From an uncultured Acetatifactor sp. (GTDB taxonomy: Bacteria; Bacillota; Clostridia; Lachnospirales; Lachnospiraceae), in contig CAJTVB010000015.1 in assembly GCA_910579755.1 (NCBI GenBank), positions 266 through 64,265 on the forward strand: a stretch of 64,000 nt of DNA, in the 5' to 3' direction. The notes below the pieces were generated by a model that had not been told where the DNA came from, searched no databases, and saw only the letters and a program-made list of their open reading frames with translations. Positions 1 to 7,848 of the stretch are shown here, piece after piece. A program made the translations under genes and the position numbers. Position 1 is the first letter of the stretch; every line of letters starts with the position of its first letter.

Positions 1-13
1 CCCGCCACTCCGA
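1..13 (+). tRNA. 3' end of a tRNA, possibly tRNA-Pro (partial)
   Basis: The first 13 bases fit the 3' half of a T stem followed by the 3' acceptor strand (CACTCCG) and an A discriminator, ending just before an intrinsic terminator. This acceptor strand matches the common Firmicute tRNA-Pro acceptor as I recall it. No CCA is encoded. The rest lies before the window, so the identity is inferred. Confidence 0.42.
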
Positions 14-16
14 TAC

Positions 17-50
17 ACAAAAGCACCGAGTATTTCGGTGCTTTTGTTTT
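17..50 (+). terminator. Intrinsic terminator after the partial tRNA
   Basis: A perfect 13-bp stem (17-29 with 35-47) closes a 5-nt loop (GTATT) and runs into a T-rich tail. It sits 3 nt after the presumed tRNA end, so it most likely ends the tRNA transcript. Confidence 0.85.
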
Positions 51-146
51 GTATATAACTATAAATTGCTTTAAACCTTGTAGAACCTGTCGTATGTATC
101 TGCCCCAAACGCCCAGTCTGCTTAACACAAATGAAAGGACACAGAT

Positions 147-1538
147 ATGCCCCGGAAAACATCTAAAGAACCATCCCAGAAAATATCACACAATGCCTCC
201 CGGAAGGCTCCTCAGGAAATGCCACATAATATCTCTCGGAAGGCTCCTCAGGAAATATCTCACAATGCCTCCTGGAAGGCTCCTCAGGAAATATCTCATA
301 ACGCCTCCCGGAATACTCATCAGAAACAGGAAATACATCAGGATGCATGCCGAAAAAAATCTCTGCAGCCATCCCGGCCCCGCCTGTGCCCTATTGCAAA
401 AAAATGCGGCGGTTGTCAGTGGATCCACAGAGAATACACGGAACAGCTGCAGACAAAAGCTGTCAGAGTACGAAAGCTTTTGGAACCCTTCTGCCGGCCA
501 GAGCCCATTATAGGCATGGAGCAGCCCTTCCATTACCGCAACAAGGTGCATGCGGTGTTTGGAGAAGACAAAAAGCACAATATCGTCTCCGGCATATACG
601 AAGAAAACAGCCACCGGATTGTTCCCACAGACAGCTGCCTTATTGAAGATCAGAAGGCAGATGAAATTATCGTGTCCATCCGCGGATTGCTGAAGTCCTT
701 TAAGATCCGCCCGTATAACGAAGACACCGGATATGGGCTGCTTCGCCATGTGCTGATCCGCACAGGCCGTACCACAGGCCAGATCATGGTGGTATTGGTC
801 TTAAGCTCCCCGATCCTTCCCTCCAAAAACAACTTTGTAAAGGCGTTGCTGAAGCTTCATCCTGAGATCACCACTATTGTACTCAACATCAATGACCGCA
901 GTACCAGTATGGTACTGGGAGACAGGGCGCAGATAATCTACGGGAAGGGGTATATTGAAGATGAACTGTGCGGCAAGACCTTTCGTATATCACCCAAATC
1001 CTTTTATCAGGTTAATCCGGTTCAAACCGAAAAGCTGTATGGAAAAGCCATGGAATATGCCGGACTTACTGGCAGAGAAACGGTGGTGGATGCCTACTGC
1101 GGCACAGGAACTATCGGCATGATCGCCAGCGAAAAAGCCGGGCACGTGATTGGTGTGGAGATGAACGCTGACGCAGTTCGGGACGCTCTGGCAAATGCCA
1201 GAAGAAATAGTATTTCCAACATCCAGTTTTACCAAAACGATGCCGGACGATTATTGCTGGAAATGGCCGAACAAAAGGCCCATGTGGACGTGCTTCTGAT
1301 GGATCCTCCCCGCAGCGGAAGCGACGAAAATTTCCTAAACGCTGCTATACAAATCAAGCCGCAACGAATCGTCTACATTTCCTGCAATCCGGAAACTCTG
1401 GCCAGAGATCTGAAATACCTGACAAAGCGCGGTTATCAGGTGCAAAAAGGCGTTGCGGTTGATATGTTTCCCTTTACAGAGCATGTGGAATGTGTGGTGA
1501 GGCTTGCAGCTATACCCTCTTCTCAAAGTACCTTCTGA
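147..1538 (+). CDS. rlmD: 23S rRNA (uracil-C5)-methyltransferase, RlmD/RumA-like
   Basis: SAM-dependent methyltransferase expected to methylate the C5 of a uridine in 23S rRNA. Four cysteines (C81, C87, C90, C164) match the 4Fe-4S cluster of the RumA/TrmA group. The SAM-binding loop DAYCGTGTIG is at residues 315-324 and the catalytic cysteine lies in SCNPETL (C413). There is no N-terminal TRAM domain, as in many clostridial homologues. Instead the first ~80 residues are low complexity and include four 12-residue repeats. The start is supported by AAAGGA about 8 nt upstream; a later start is possible if the extension is not translated. The RlmD/RlmC/RlmCD specificity cannot be settled by sequence alone. 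Confidence 0.9.
   Translation: MPRKTSKEPSQKISHNASRKAPQEMPHNISRKAPQEISHNASWKAPQEISHNASRNTHQKQEIHQDACRKKSLQPSRPRLCPIAKKCGGCQWIHREYTEQLQTKAVRVRKLLEPFCRPEPIIGMEQPFHYRNKVHAVFGEDKKHNIVSGIYEENSHRIVPTDSCLIEDQKADEIIVSIRGLLKSFKIRPYNEDTGYGLLRHVLIRTGRTTGQIMVVLVLSSPILPSKNNFVKALLKLHPEITTIVLNINDRSTSMVLGDRAQIIYGKGYIEDELCGKTFRISPKSFYQVNPVQTEKLYGKAMEYAGLTGRETVVDAYCGTGTIGMIASEKAGHVIGVEMNADAVRDALANARRNSISNIQFYQNDAGRLLLEMAEQKAHVDVLLMDPPRSGSDENFLNAAIQIKPQRIVYISCNPETLARDLKYLTKRGYQVQKGVAVDMFPFTEHVECVVRLAAIPSSQSTF
183..326 (+). repeat. Four 36-bp tandem repeats inside the rlmD N-terminus
   Basis: Four in-frame units (183-218, 219-254, 255-290, 291-326) resemble ATATCNCAYAATGCCTCC plus CGGAAGGCTCCTCAGGAA. The fourth has diverged at its 3' end. 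Each unit encodes 12 residues like ISHNASRKAPQE. Copy number is a likely site of length variation. The repeat also keeps other frames open, which explains several spurious overlapping ORFs here. Confidence 0.9.
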
Positions 1539-1555
1539 TATTGGCGACAAATCAT

Positions 1556-1605
1556 AACCACCTGTCAATCAGGTGGTTTGTTCTGCGGGTATAAGCCGCA
1601 AGCTG
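1556..1605 (+). repeat. Hairpin element, copy 1 (also likely rlmD terminator)
   Basis: A perfect 9-bp stem (1556-1564 with 1570-1578, loop TCAAT) is followed by TTTGTTCTG, then a second small stem-loop (TGCGG-CCGCA) around 1583-1599. The layout is closely matched at 54891-54938. It sits 17 nt after the rlmD stop and may act as its terminator. The resemblance between two distant sites suggests a mobile or REP-like element end; that is inference. Confidence 0.6.
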
Positions 1606-2525
1606 CCTTGGGGCAAGTATGGTATATTCCCTGAAGTCTGTCATTGCCGACTGAGTTTCGTATTTCTTAATGGGAAGGATGCCGGTCATATATGCCGCTT
1701 CTATCATATTTTCCCGCGAGCAATTATTCGCCCCCTCAGAAGACTTATTCCATTTCAGTTCGACGACCAGCGCGGGAGCAGTGATTTTGGTTTCGGCAGG
1801 TACACCACATCCGCAATCCCTTTCTCTATGGTCCTGCCTTCCAAAATTTTCCGAAACTCGGTTCTCACCTCTTCATTTGGAATACGTGCCCTCCCATCTT
1901 CTCTATGCTATGTAAGGTACTCCAAATGGATCAGCAGCGTCATCACATCATCCCTGCTCCCAAAAGTTTGAAAATCATTCTCAAAACATTCCGTATCAAC
2001 CTCAATTTCTTCCCCGGAAAATTGTTATTCTTAAACCATTCCCGCAGCAGATTCACATAAGCCATTTGCGCATTCGTATCTTCCTTTGCCTCACGGATTG
2101 GTGCATCCCACTCGTCAATGATAAAAACAAACTGCCTGCCGGTTTTCTCTACACACCGGCTCAGACAATCTGCAAGATAACTTTCCGCCCCAAGCTCCGG
2201 ATAAAGTGAAACCAACTCCCCATGTATCCTTTTCTCAATCAATTCCGGCACATCTCCTACTGCCTTATGCTGCTTTTTCACCATAGAACAAAGCCTGCGG
2301 CATCTATGCTGATAACATGATACTGATTCAAGTGGGTCAGATACCCCCCAGTCCGCGCAATTTCCTTATCATCAAAAAGCCCCCGCGAATCACAGGAACA
2401 GTCATAATACGCACAATGCATCTTTGCCGCAAAAGACTTTCCAAAACGCCTCGGCCTGCTGATGCAGGTCAGTATCTCATTATGGAGGAAAAAAATAGTA
2501 TTGTCACGCCGTTGAAATATTAAGC
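1590..2525 (-). pseudogene. Decayed and rearranged AAA-ATPase-like / PD-(D/E)XK nuclease gene
   Basis: Reading the minus strand across frames gives fragments of the Lachnospiraceae/Bacteroides AAA-ATPase-like family with a C-terminal PD-(D/E)XK nuclease (PF09820 + PF08011). In order: a Walker A stretch ISRPRRFGKSF near 2440; then, after a frameshift near 2290, a Walker B stretch FVFIIDEWDAPIREAK near 2120; a C-terminal stretch ENDFQTFGSRDDVMT near 1970; and the nuclease core ALVVELKWNKS near 1750. After that comes AAYMTGILPIKKY near 1670, which in intact members belongs to the middle of the protein. The order is therefore scrambled, with an internal stop and several frameshifts. About 300 codons remain of a family usually over 500. 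It is not functional. Confidence 0.85.
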
Positions 2526-2578
2526 GCTTACTTTATTCTCTATTCTATACAGTTTGTTTCCAGAACAAAGCATTCCCA

Positions 2579-3124
2579 TTAAATCACAAAGATATCTTCG
2601 AGTGTCATGGTAATCGGGAGGGCTCGAAGCGTAATCTCCTGCTTTGAGTTATAATGCTCGCTGGCCTCATCATCATCCAATATGTACGACTCTTCTATCT
2701 CATATTTCCCATCCTTGAGGTAATAGATTTCCACAGCCCGCTCTATCGGCGATATAATCCAATATTCCTCCACTCCGCTTGTCTCATAAATGTTCTTCTT
2801 AATTCCCCTGTCACGTTTTACCGTGGATGGGCTTATCGTTTCCGCAACAAATTTCGGTGTGCCATAGTAAGCATTTCCCCTTATCGCATTTCTATCGCAG
2901 CAGATAATGATGTCCGGTTCGAGATAGTCATCATTTTCTTTGGAATACTTATAATCGATATTCTCCATAAACACCAGACACATACTGTTTTTTAGCCCCG
3001 CCTTAATAATACAATTAATATTATTTGTCACCACACTATGCTGATAACTTGGTGCCGGAGACATGTCATATATTTCCCCGTTAATTTTTTCATCCCGTAT
3101 CCGTTCCCGTTTTCTTAATTGCAT
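2579..3124 (-). CDS. Uma2-family (DUF820) putative PD-(D/E)XK endonuclease
   Basis: A 181-residue single-domain protein of the Uma2/DUF820 family, which has a restriction-endonuclease-like fold and no established cellular role. Visible family signatures are NGEIYDMSPAPSYQH near the N-terminus, EPDIIICC, FVAETISPST and GVEEYWIISP. The usual E in the VVE-V-SPS motif is present as AETISPS. The ATG at 3124 is preferred over an upstream TTG because AGAGAGG lies at the right distance. It stands alone between the pseudogene and an unrelated isomerase gene. A second family member lies at 54.3 kb. Confidence 0.85.
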   Translation of the reverse strand: MQLRKRERIRDEKINGEIYDMSPAPSYQHSVVTNNINCIIKAGLKNSMCLVFMENIDYKYSKENDDYLEPDIIICCDRNAIRGNAYYGTPKFVAETISPSTVKRDRGIKKNIYETSGVEEYWIISPIERAVEIYYLKDGKYEIEESYILDDDEASEHYNSKQEITLRALPITMTLEDIFVI

Positions 3125-3261
3125 ATGCAAACCTCTCTTTCTGCCTGCTGTTTCTACGGTACTTCTTCTGTTTCTATGGTATCATAAAACAATACGTGCC
3201 GCAAGCAGCCAGGCAAAAGCACCCGGAATCTGTCTTCGCTACGCCGGGCCGGCATAAACAA

Positions 3262-4209
3262 TCACACATCAAAAAGCTGTATCCTCTCCCCAAAATACCT
3301 TCCGATCCTGGCAATAAATCCCAGCACATCCTGCTTCATCGGGCCCGGGAACGATGTCAGCCCGGGGGCTGTCTCAAAGCTTAGCACTTTGTCAAATTTG
3401 ATATTCCTAAGCCCTCTGATAAACCCTTCCCAGTCGGTGGAAGACAGATTTTCCCGCGTCCTGGTAAAGGTGAAGGGGATTTGGTGCAGATCGGAAATAC
3501 CATCGTTATCATGAATATGCAGAACTTTAAGACGGCTGCCAAGCGTCGTGATAAATTTCTCAAAATCTATTCCCACAATGTTTGCATGGCCCGTATCAAA
3601 GCAGAGCCCCAGAACCTCTGCTCCATATTTGTCATTAAAGGAATCGATGCGCTCTGCCGCCTTTTTCGCGTTGCAGCATGGCCCCTCCACAAGATGCCCG
3701 CCTATGCTGTCATAAAGGTTTTCGATACATATGGTTATACCCATTTCCTTTGCAAACGGGGCAATAGAATTTATGAACTTTTCCGTTTCCTGCCATTCCA
3801 ATTCCTCCGCTCCAAGGAAATGGGCAAGCTTGAAGCCATGAATAACAATATGTGGACATCCAAAAAACGCACATACAGCCATGCTCTTAGGCGCCACCTG
3901 ATTCCATAAGTAATCATTTATTTCCCTGTCAGCCCCAGGTACATAGATCGGATACGGCATATGCATCTGGTTTATTGTGATTCCGGCTGCTTTTGCCCCT
4001 TGTTTATGGGATGTAAAGAAATCCTCCAACTCCTGAACCGACTTATCAAAGAAGCTATTCAACTCCGACTGATAGAGGGAAGTGTTTGAAAGATAGTCGT
4101 TTAAACTAAAATCCGCGCAGGAAAAACCTGTACGCTTCAGCATGGCAAAGCCTTCTTCTGGGTGATTGTCGTTTATGATATTCTTAGTCTGGACTCCTAT
4201 GCCGATCAT
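3262..4209 (-). CDS. Sugar phosphate isomerase/epimerase-like TIM barrel protein
   Basis: A 315-residue protein of the xylose isomerase-like TIM barrel superfamily (PF01261), which isomerises or epimerises sugars or cyclitols at a divalent metal site. The metal ligands can be placed: E in ICIENLYD, D/H in CFDTGHANI, H in LHIHDND, and E in SFETAPG near the C-terminus. The start at 4209 is set by GGAGGT 10 nt upstream; an upstream in-frame ATG lacks one. No transporter or kinase is adjacent, so the substrate is unknown. Confidence 0.85.
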   Translation of the reverse strand: MIGIGVQTKNIINDNHPEEGFAMLKRTGFSCADFSLNDYLSNTSLYQSELNSFFDKSVQELEDFFTSHKQGAKAAGITINQMHMPYPIYVPGADREINDYLWNQVAPKSMAVCAFFGCPHIVIHGFKLAHFLGAEELEWQETEKFINSIAPFAKEMGITICIENLYDSIGGHLVEGPCCNAKKAAERIDSFNDKYGAEVLGLCFDTGHANIVGIDFEKFITTLGSRLKVLHIHDNDGISDLHQIPFTFTRTRENLSSTDWEGFIRGLRNIKFDKVLSFETAPGLTSFPGPMKQDVLGFIARIGRYFGERIQLFDV

Positions 4210-4316
4210 TGTTTTGATACCTCCCTGTATACTGCTCCCAGGATCTGTACACAATTTCCCGATTTCCGCTCACAGCCTGAAAGCGCCAGCGATTACGCTT
4301 TTGATTCACATTCGGC

Positions 4317-4661
4317 TCACGTTTCTCCTTCCCAGTACTCCAGCCTGTCAAAATAGTAGGAAGGCATATATTCATCATTGAAATATTCTATGGGATTGGA
4401 AATGCCCATCTCACGCAATTGCCGTTCTACTTCCTTATAATAAATATTGCAGATGAATATGGCACAGTCCGAAGGAAGCTCCTTTAAGCTTTCCGGCGGC
4501 CTTATTTCCAGTCCTTCAAACTGCTCACCCCAGCGAGCCCTATTATTGTCACAGGTGAAAAGCGGCGGAAACTCCTCCCCATAGCATTTCATAAAATTCC
4601 GGCACATATTTCCCGCGCCAAAAAGAACGCGTTTGGAATACCTCTTCAAAACATTTTTCAT
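4317..4661 (-). CDS. Small Rossmann-type nucleotide-binding-like protein
   Basis: A 114-residue ORF with an N-terminal glycine-rich turn (VLFGAGNMCRNF) followed by alternating strands and helices. It resembles the small Rossmann-like domain often fused to glycosyltransferases or FkbM/LicD-type proteins in Clostridia. No catalytic residues are recognisable. No strong ribosome site precedes the ATG. It lies 107 nt upstream of the isomerase gene in the same direction. It may be a free-standing domain or a remnant of a longer gene. Confidence 0.6.
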   Translation of the reverse strand: MKNVLKRYSKRVLFGAGNMCRNFMKCYGEEFPPLFTCDNNRARWGEQFEGLEIRPPESLKELPSDCAIFICNIYYKEVERQLREMGISNPIEYFNDEYMPSYYFDRLEYWEGET

Positions 4662-4932
4662 GGATATTATGATTTTACGAAAGCATGTGAAAATACCGCT
4701 GATCTTTAATATTTCGCTTTTTCATGACCATTTTTTTGACGGCAAATAGAATTTGCAAACATCTTTTATTGAGAAAACACCTCTTCCATGCATAATCGTT
4801 TTACAGGGCTCTGACGGTAATAGAATATGAAATAGAATTTTCGAAGGCTTTGAGTAGCTTTATTTGGCCTTTTAGCACGTTTTATCCATAATTTTGCCAA
4901 TATTTTGAGGCTTTTCAGGCTGGCAAAAGGCA

Positions 4933-4961
4933 TTGACAAAAAATCGGACCTTATATATAAT
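4933..4961 (+). promoter_or_regulatory. Perfect-consensus sigma-A promoter for an orphan transcript
   Basis: TTGACA (4933-4938), a 17-nt spacer, and TATAAT (4956-4961). Both hexamers match consensus exactly. No annotated gene lies downstream on this strand before argS, which is antisense. The next feature is a structured stretch ending in a hairpin, so the promoter probably drives a small RNA. Confidence 0.8.
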
Positions 4962-4967
4962 TGACAT

Positions 4968-5100
4968 GGTACATAGAAACCAGAATGCTTTCATAAAATC
5001 ATAATATCTATGAAAATATGTACACGACTTGAACAACACTCGCAACAGCAATACAAAGAAGCCTGCCGTCAATCACACCGACTGACAGCAGGCTTTTCCA
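4968..5100 (+). ncRNA. Candidate small RNA of about 130 nt
   Basis: Starting about 7 nt after the -10 box, the transcript can form a two-part stem: GTACATA (4969-4975) with TATGTAC (5017-5023), enclosing TTTCATA (4989-4995) with TATGAAA (5009-5015). It then reaches the terminator-like hairpin at 5059-5095. A 78-codon ORF from 5010 would read through that hairpin and has no ribosome site, so a non-coding product is more likely. I recognise no known RNA family. Everything else in 4662-5161 is A+T-rich sequence in which I see no gene. Confidence 0.5.
5059..5097. terminator. Bidirectional terminator between the small RNA and argS
   Basis: An 8-bp stem (AAGCCTGC with GCAGGCTT) extends past a mismatch by four more pairs (GTCA with TGAC). 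It is followed by TTTTCCATTT on the plus strand and CTTTGTATT on the minus strand. It lies 65 nt after the argS stop, so it probably ends both transcripts. Confidence 0.65.
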
Positions 5101-5161
5101 TTTGCATTTTCAGTTCTGTACTTCCCGTTCCTCCGGCTCCTTACCCGACTGTATCTTCTGC

Positions 5162-6940
5162 TTACATCTTTTCCGGCGCGGAAAAGCCCAGCACATCGAT
5201 GCAGGTCTCCAGTACATCCCGGACCAGTATCAGCAGGGCAATATAACCCTCCTGCTTTTTTGGATCCTCCTCCTTGAGAATCTTGGTCTCATGATAAAAA
5301 CGGTTAAAGGCGTTGGCCAGGTCATAAATATAGGCACATACCCTGTGAGGCGCCTTTTCCTCGGCGGCAGCGCACATCACCGTATTGAACTGAATCAGTT
5401 CCATCATCAGTGCCTTTTCGGCTTCATTTTCCGGCTTAGCAAAAGCAAGTCCTTCCACGGAGCCGCTTTCCGCCTTCTGGCGTTCACCGTACTTTGTCAG
5501 GATTGACTTGATCCGCACAATGGTATAGAGAATATAGGGACCAGTATCTCCTTCAAAGGAGGTAAATCTGTCAATATCAAAAATATAATCCTTGGAGGCC
5601 TGGTTGGACAAATCGCCGTACTTTAAAGCGGATACCGCCACCAGTCCCGCCACGTTCCTTGCTTCCTCCTCGGACATTTCCCTGCCTTCCCGAATTTTCC
5701 GGTACATTTCTTCTTGGGTCTCCCGGATCAGGTTCTCCAGCCGCATGACCCCGCCATCCCTGGTTTTGAAGGGCTTTCCGTCATTTCCGTTCATAGTGCC
5801 GAATCCTAAAAATTTCAGCTGAGTTTCAGGCTTCACCAGCTTTGTTTTCCGGGCACAGCGGAAAACCTGTTCAAAATAAAGCTCCTGGCGCTTATCCACC
5901 ACATAAATAATCTCATCCGGCTGATACAGGCGCATCCGCTCCATGATGGTGGCAAGATCTGTGGTATTGTACAGTGAAGCTCCGTCCGATTTCAGTATCA
6001 TACAGGGCGGAATCTCTTTGGTATCCGTCTCTTCCTTTACATCCACCACCAGAGCGCCTTCGCTGATGTAGGCATAGCCTCCCTCTTTCATGTATGCAAC
6101 CATCTCCGGGATCAGCTTCTGAACGTCGCTCTCTCCCTTCCACAGATCAAATTCCACGTTCAGGCTTCCGTAATTTTTCTTCAGGTCTGCAATGGACACA
6201 CTCATAATGTGATCCCAGAGCGCCCGATATCCCCGCACACCGTTCTGGAGCTTAAAGGTCGCCTCCATGGCTCGGGCCTTGTATTCCGGATCCTCCTTGG
6301 ATCTGGCGCTGGAAGCAGGGTAGATCTCCTCCAGCTCTGATATGGTAAAAGGAGCCTCCGAAGGGTATTCGCCCTGAAAATTTTCATCGAAATATACCAG
6401 CTCAGGCTGTCTCTCCTGCAGTCCCGTGATCACCAGGCCCATCTGAAGTCCCCAGTCGCCCAGATGCACATCTCCAATGACCTCATGTCCCGCATAGCGG
6501 CAGATCCGTTTGACGCTCTCGCCGATAACCGCCGAGCGGATATGCCCCACATGGAGCGGTTTTGCCACATTGGCGCCGCCGTAATCGATCATGATCTTTT
6601 TGGGATGCTCCTGCGCCTCCAGACCGAATTTAGGTTCTGAAGCCATGGTCGCCACCACCTCCAGCAGATACTCCTCCTCCAGCTTCAGGTTCAGGAAGCC
6701 GGGCGCCACAGCACAGACCTCCTTAAAGATCCGGCTGCCCTCCAGCTTTTCCGCCACATCCCTGGCAATGACCAACGGCGCCTTATGATACTGTTTGGCT
6801 CCCGCCATGGCTCCGTTGCACTGATATTCGCACAGATCCGGACGGTTGGAAACCGTCACCTTTCCCAGCGCAGGATCATACCCTGCCGCCTCAAAGGCCT
6901 GTCCCATTTCTTCCCACAATAAATCTAAAATTTTTTTCAT
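5162..6940 (-). CDS. argS: Arginine--tRNA ligase
   Basis: Class I aminoacyl-tRNA synthetase that charges tRNA-Arg with arginine. The 592-residue protein has an N-terminal Add1-like region, the HIGH motif as HVGH at residues 130-133 (context NVAKPLHVGHIRS), and the catalytic-core stretch KPFKTRDGGVMRL, which in ArgRS stands in for a canonical KMSKS. The DALR anticodon-binding domain is C-terminal. The start at 6940 follows GGAG 8 nt upstream, preferred over an in-frame ATG eight codons earlier. It follows queH in the same direction with a 116-nt gap. I see no T-box leader in that gap. Confidence 0.97.
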   Translation of the reverse strand: MKKILDLLWEEMGQAFEAAGYDPALGKVTVSNRPDLCEYQCNGAMAGAKQYHKAPLVIARDVAEKLEGSRIFKEVCAVAPGFLNLKLEEEYLLEVVATMASEPKFGLEAQEHPKKIMIDYGGANVAKPLHVGHIRSAVIGESVKRICRYAGHEVIGDVHLGDWGLQMGLVITGLQERQPELVYFDENFQGEYPSEAPFTISELEEIYPASSARSKEDPEYKARAMEATFKLQNGVRGYRALWDHIMSVSIADLKKNYGSLNVEFDLWKGESDVQKLIPEMVAYMKEGGYAYISEGALVVDVKEETDTKEIPPCMILKSDGASLYNTTDLATIMERMRLYQPDEIIYVVDKRQELYFEQVFRCARKTKLVKPETQLKFLGFGTMNGNDGKPFKTRDGGVMRLENLIRETQEEMYRKIREGREMSEEEARNVAGLVAVSALKYGDLSNQASKDYIFDIDRFTSFEGDTGPYILYTIVRIKSILTKYGERQKAESGSVEGLAFAKPENEAEKALMMELIQFNTVMCAAAEEKAPHRVCAYIYDLANAFNRFYHETKILKEEDPKKQEGYIALLILVRDVLETCIDVLGFSAPEKM

Positions 6941-7056
6941 ATGAATTCTCCGTTCAAAAAACATTAACTATATTTCGGGTAACATTTTCTAACTATGTAT
7001 TTTTCATTTCCCATGCCAAAATAATGTCAGTAAGTAAAGGGGATCTGCATTTGGAC

Positions 7057-7719
7057 TCATCTGCTGTCTCGGACAGAATAGGGACAGCCACAGTAATTCT
7101 GTCGGTAAAGACCGTATTTTGCCGATAATTCCACAGATCGTTTATAGCCGTCCCTCTTTTTAAAGTCCGAGGGAAGCCAGGCAATACCGTATTCCCGAGC
7201 CAACGCAAGACCGATCTCATTGATTTTCCCGGCATCCTTCAGCGGGCTTATGGTAAGAGTGGTGGTAAAATAGTCAAATCCCTGCCCGGCGGCCCGGCGG
7301 GCCGTCTCTCTCAGCCGTAGCTCAAAGCAGCGAAAGCAGCGTTCTCCGCCCTCCGGACACGCCTCCAGCCCTCTGGCTATCCGAAAAAACTCCTCCGGCT
7401 CGTGACCGCTCTCCGCCACATGGATGGGATAGGCTGTTCCCTCCCCATTCAGAGCGGCAATCAGCCGAAGCTGCTCATCCTTGCGCTTTTCGTATTCCTC
7501 CCGATCAGTAATATTGGGATTAAAATAAAATACTGTTATGGAAAAATATTCACGCAAGTACTCCAGCACATAGCTGCTGCAGGGAGCACAGCAGCTATGG
7601 AGAAACAATCTTGGTACAGTAACAGCGCTTTCACCGCTCCCGGCCCGGTCTCCGTTGTTCTCCTCCGGAAGAGAACACAGGATTCGTTCCAACGCCTTCT
7701 GATAGTTCTCACGATTCAT
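7057..7719 (-). CDS. queH: Epoxyqueuosine reductase QueH
   Basis: QueH (DUF208) reduces epoxyqueuosine to queuosine in tRNA and is unrelated to QueG. The 220-residue protein has the paired cysteine motifs expected for its metal and 4Fe-4S sites: HSCCAPCSSY near the N-terminus, RCFRCF in the middle, and NYCGCPYS at the C-terminus. FYFNPNI and TTTLTISPLKD are also family signatures. The start at 7719 has GGAGG 8 nt upstream. It sits between sod and argS, both in the same direction. Confidence 0.93.
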   Translation of the reverse strand: MNRENYQKALERILCSLPEENNGDRAGSGESAVTVPRLFLHSCCAPCSSYVLEYLREYFSITVFYFNPNITDREEYEKRKDEQLRLIAALNGEGTAYPIHVAESGHEPEEFFRIARGLEACPEGGERCFRCFELRLRETARRAAGQGFDYFTTTLTISPLKDAGKINEIGLALAREYGIAWLPSDFKKRDGYKRSVELSAKYGLYRQNYCGCPYSVRDSR

Positions 7720-7766
7720 GCCTTTATCCTCCGTTGCTCGCCCACAGCACACTGCGCTCTTATTGC

Positions 7767-7848
7767 TTCCGCGGCTTTAAGCCTGCAGCTTCACTTCCGC
7801 GGCTTTACCCCTGCTTCTTTACCTCCGCGCCTTAACTCAGCAGCTTCA
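7767..7848. repeat. Three degenerate ~27-bp tandem repeats between sod and queH
   Basis: Units at 7767-7793, 7795-7821 and 7823-7848 share a core of the type TCCGCGGCTTTA followed by a pyrimidine-rich GCTTC tail. The third unit runs into the sod stop codon. No function is evident. Confidence 0.6.

Noticed and set aside
186..749. 187-codon minus-strand ORF over the rlmD 5' end
   Set aside because: It is kept open by the 36-bp repeat and has no motif; rlmD on the plus strand has clear catalytic motifs.
1543..2578. Intact phage or insertion sequence
   Set aside because: No integrase, transposase or phage gene is found; the segment is a decayed AAA/nuclease gene.
5010..5246. 78-codon plus-strand ORF in the small-RNA unit
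   Set aside because: It reads through the terminator hairpin into argS antisense and lacks a ribosome site.
6941..7056. T-box leader before argS
   Set aside because: The gap is too short and lacks the conserved T-box sequence and terminator pair.
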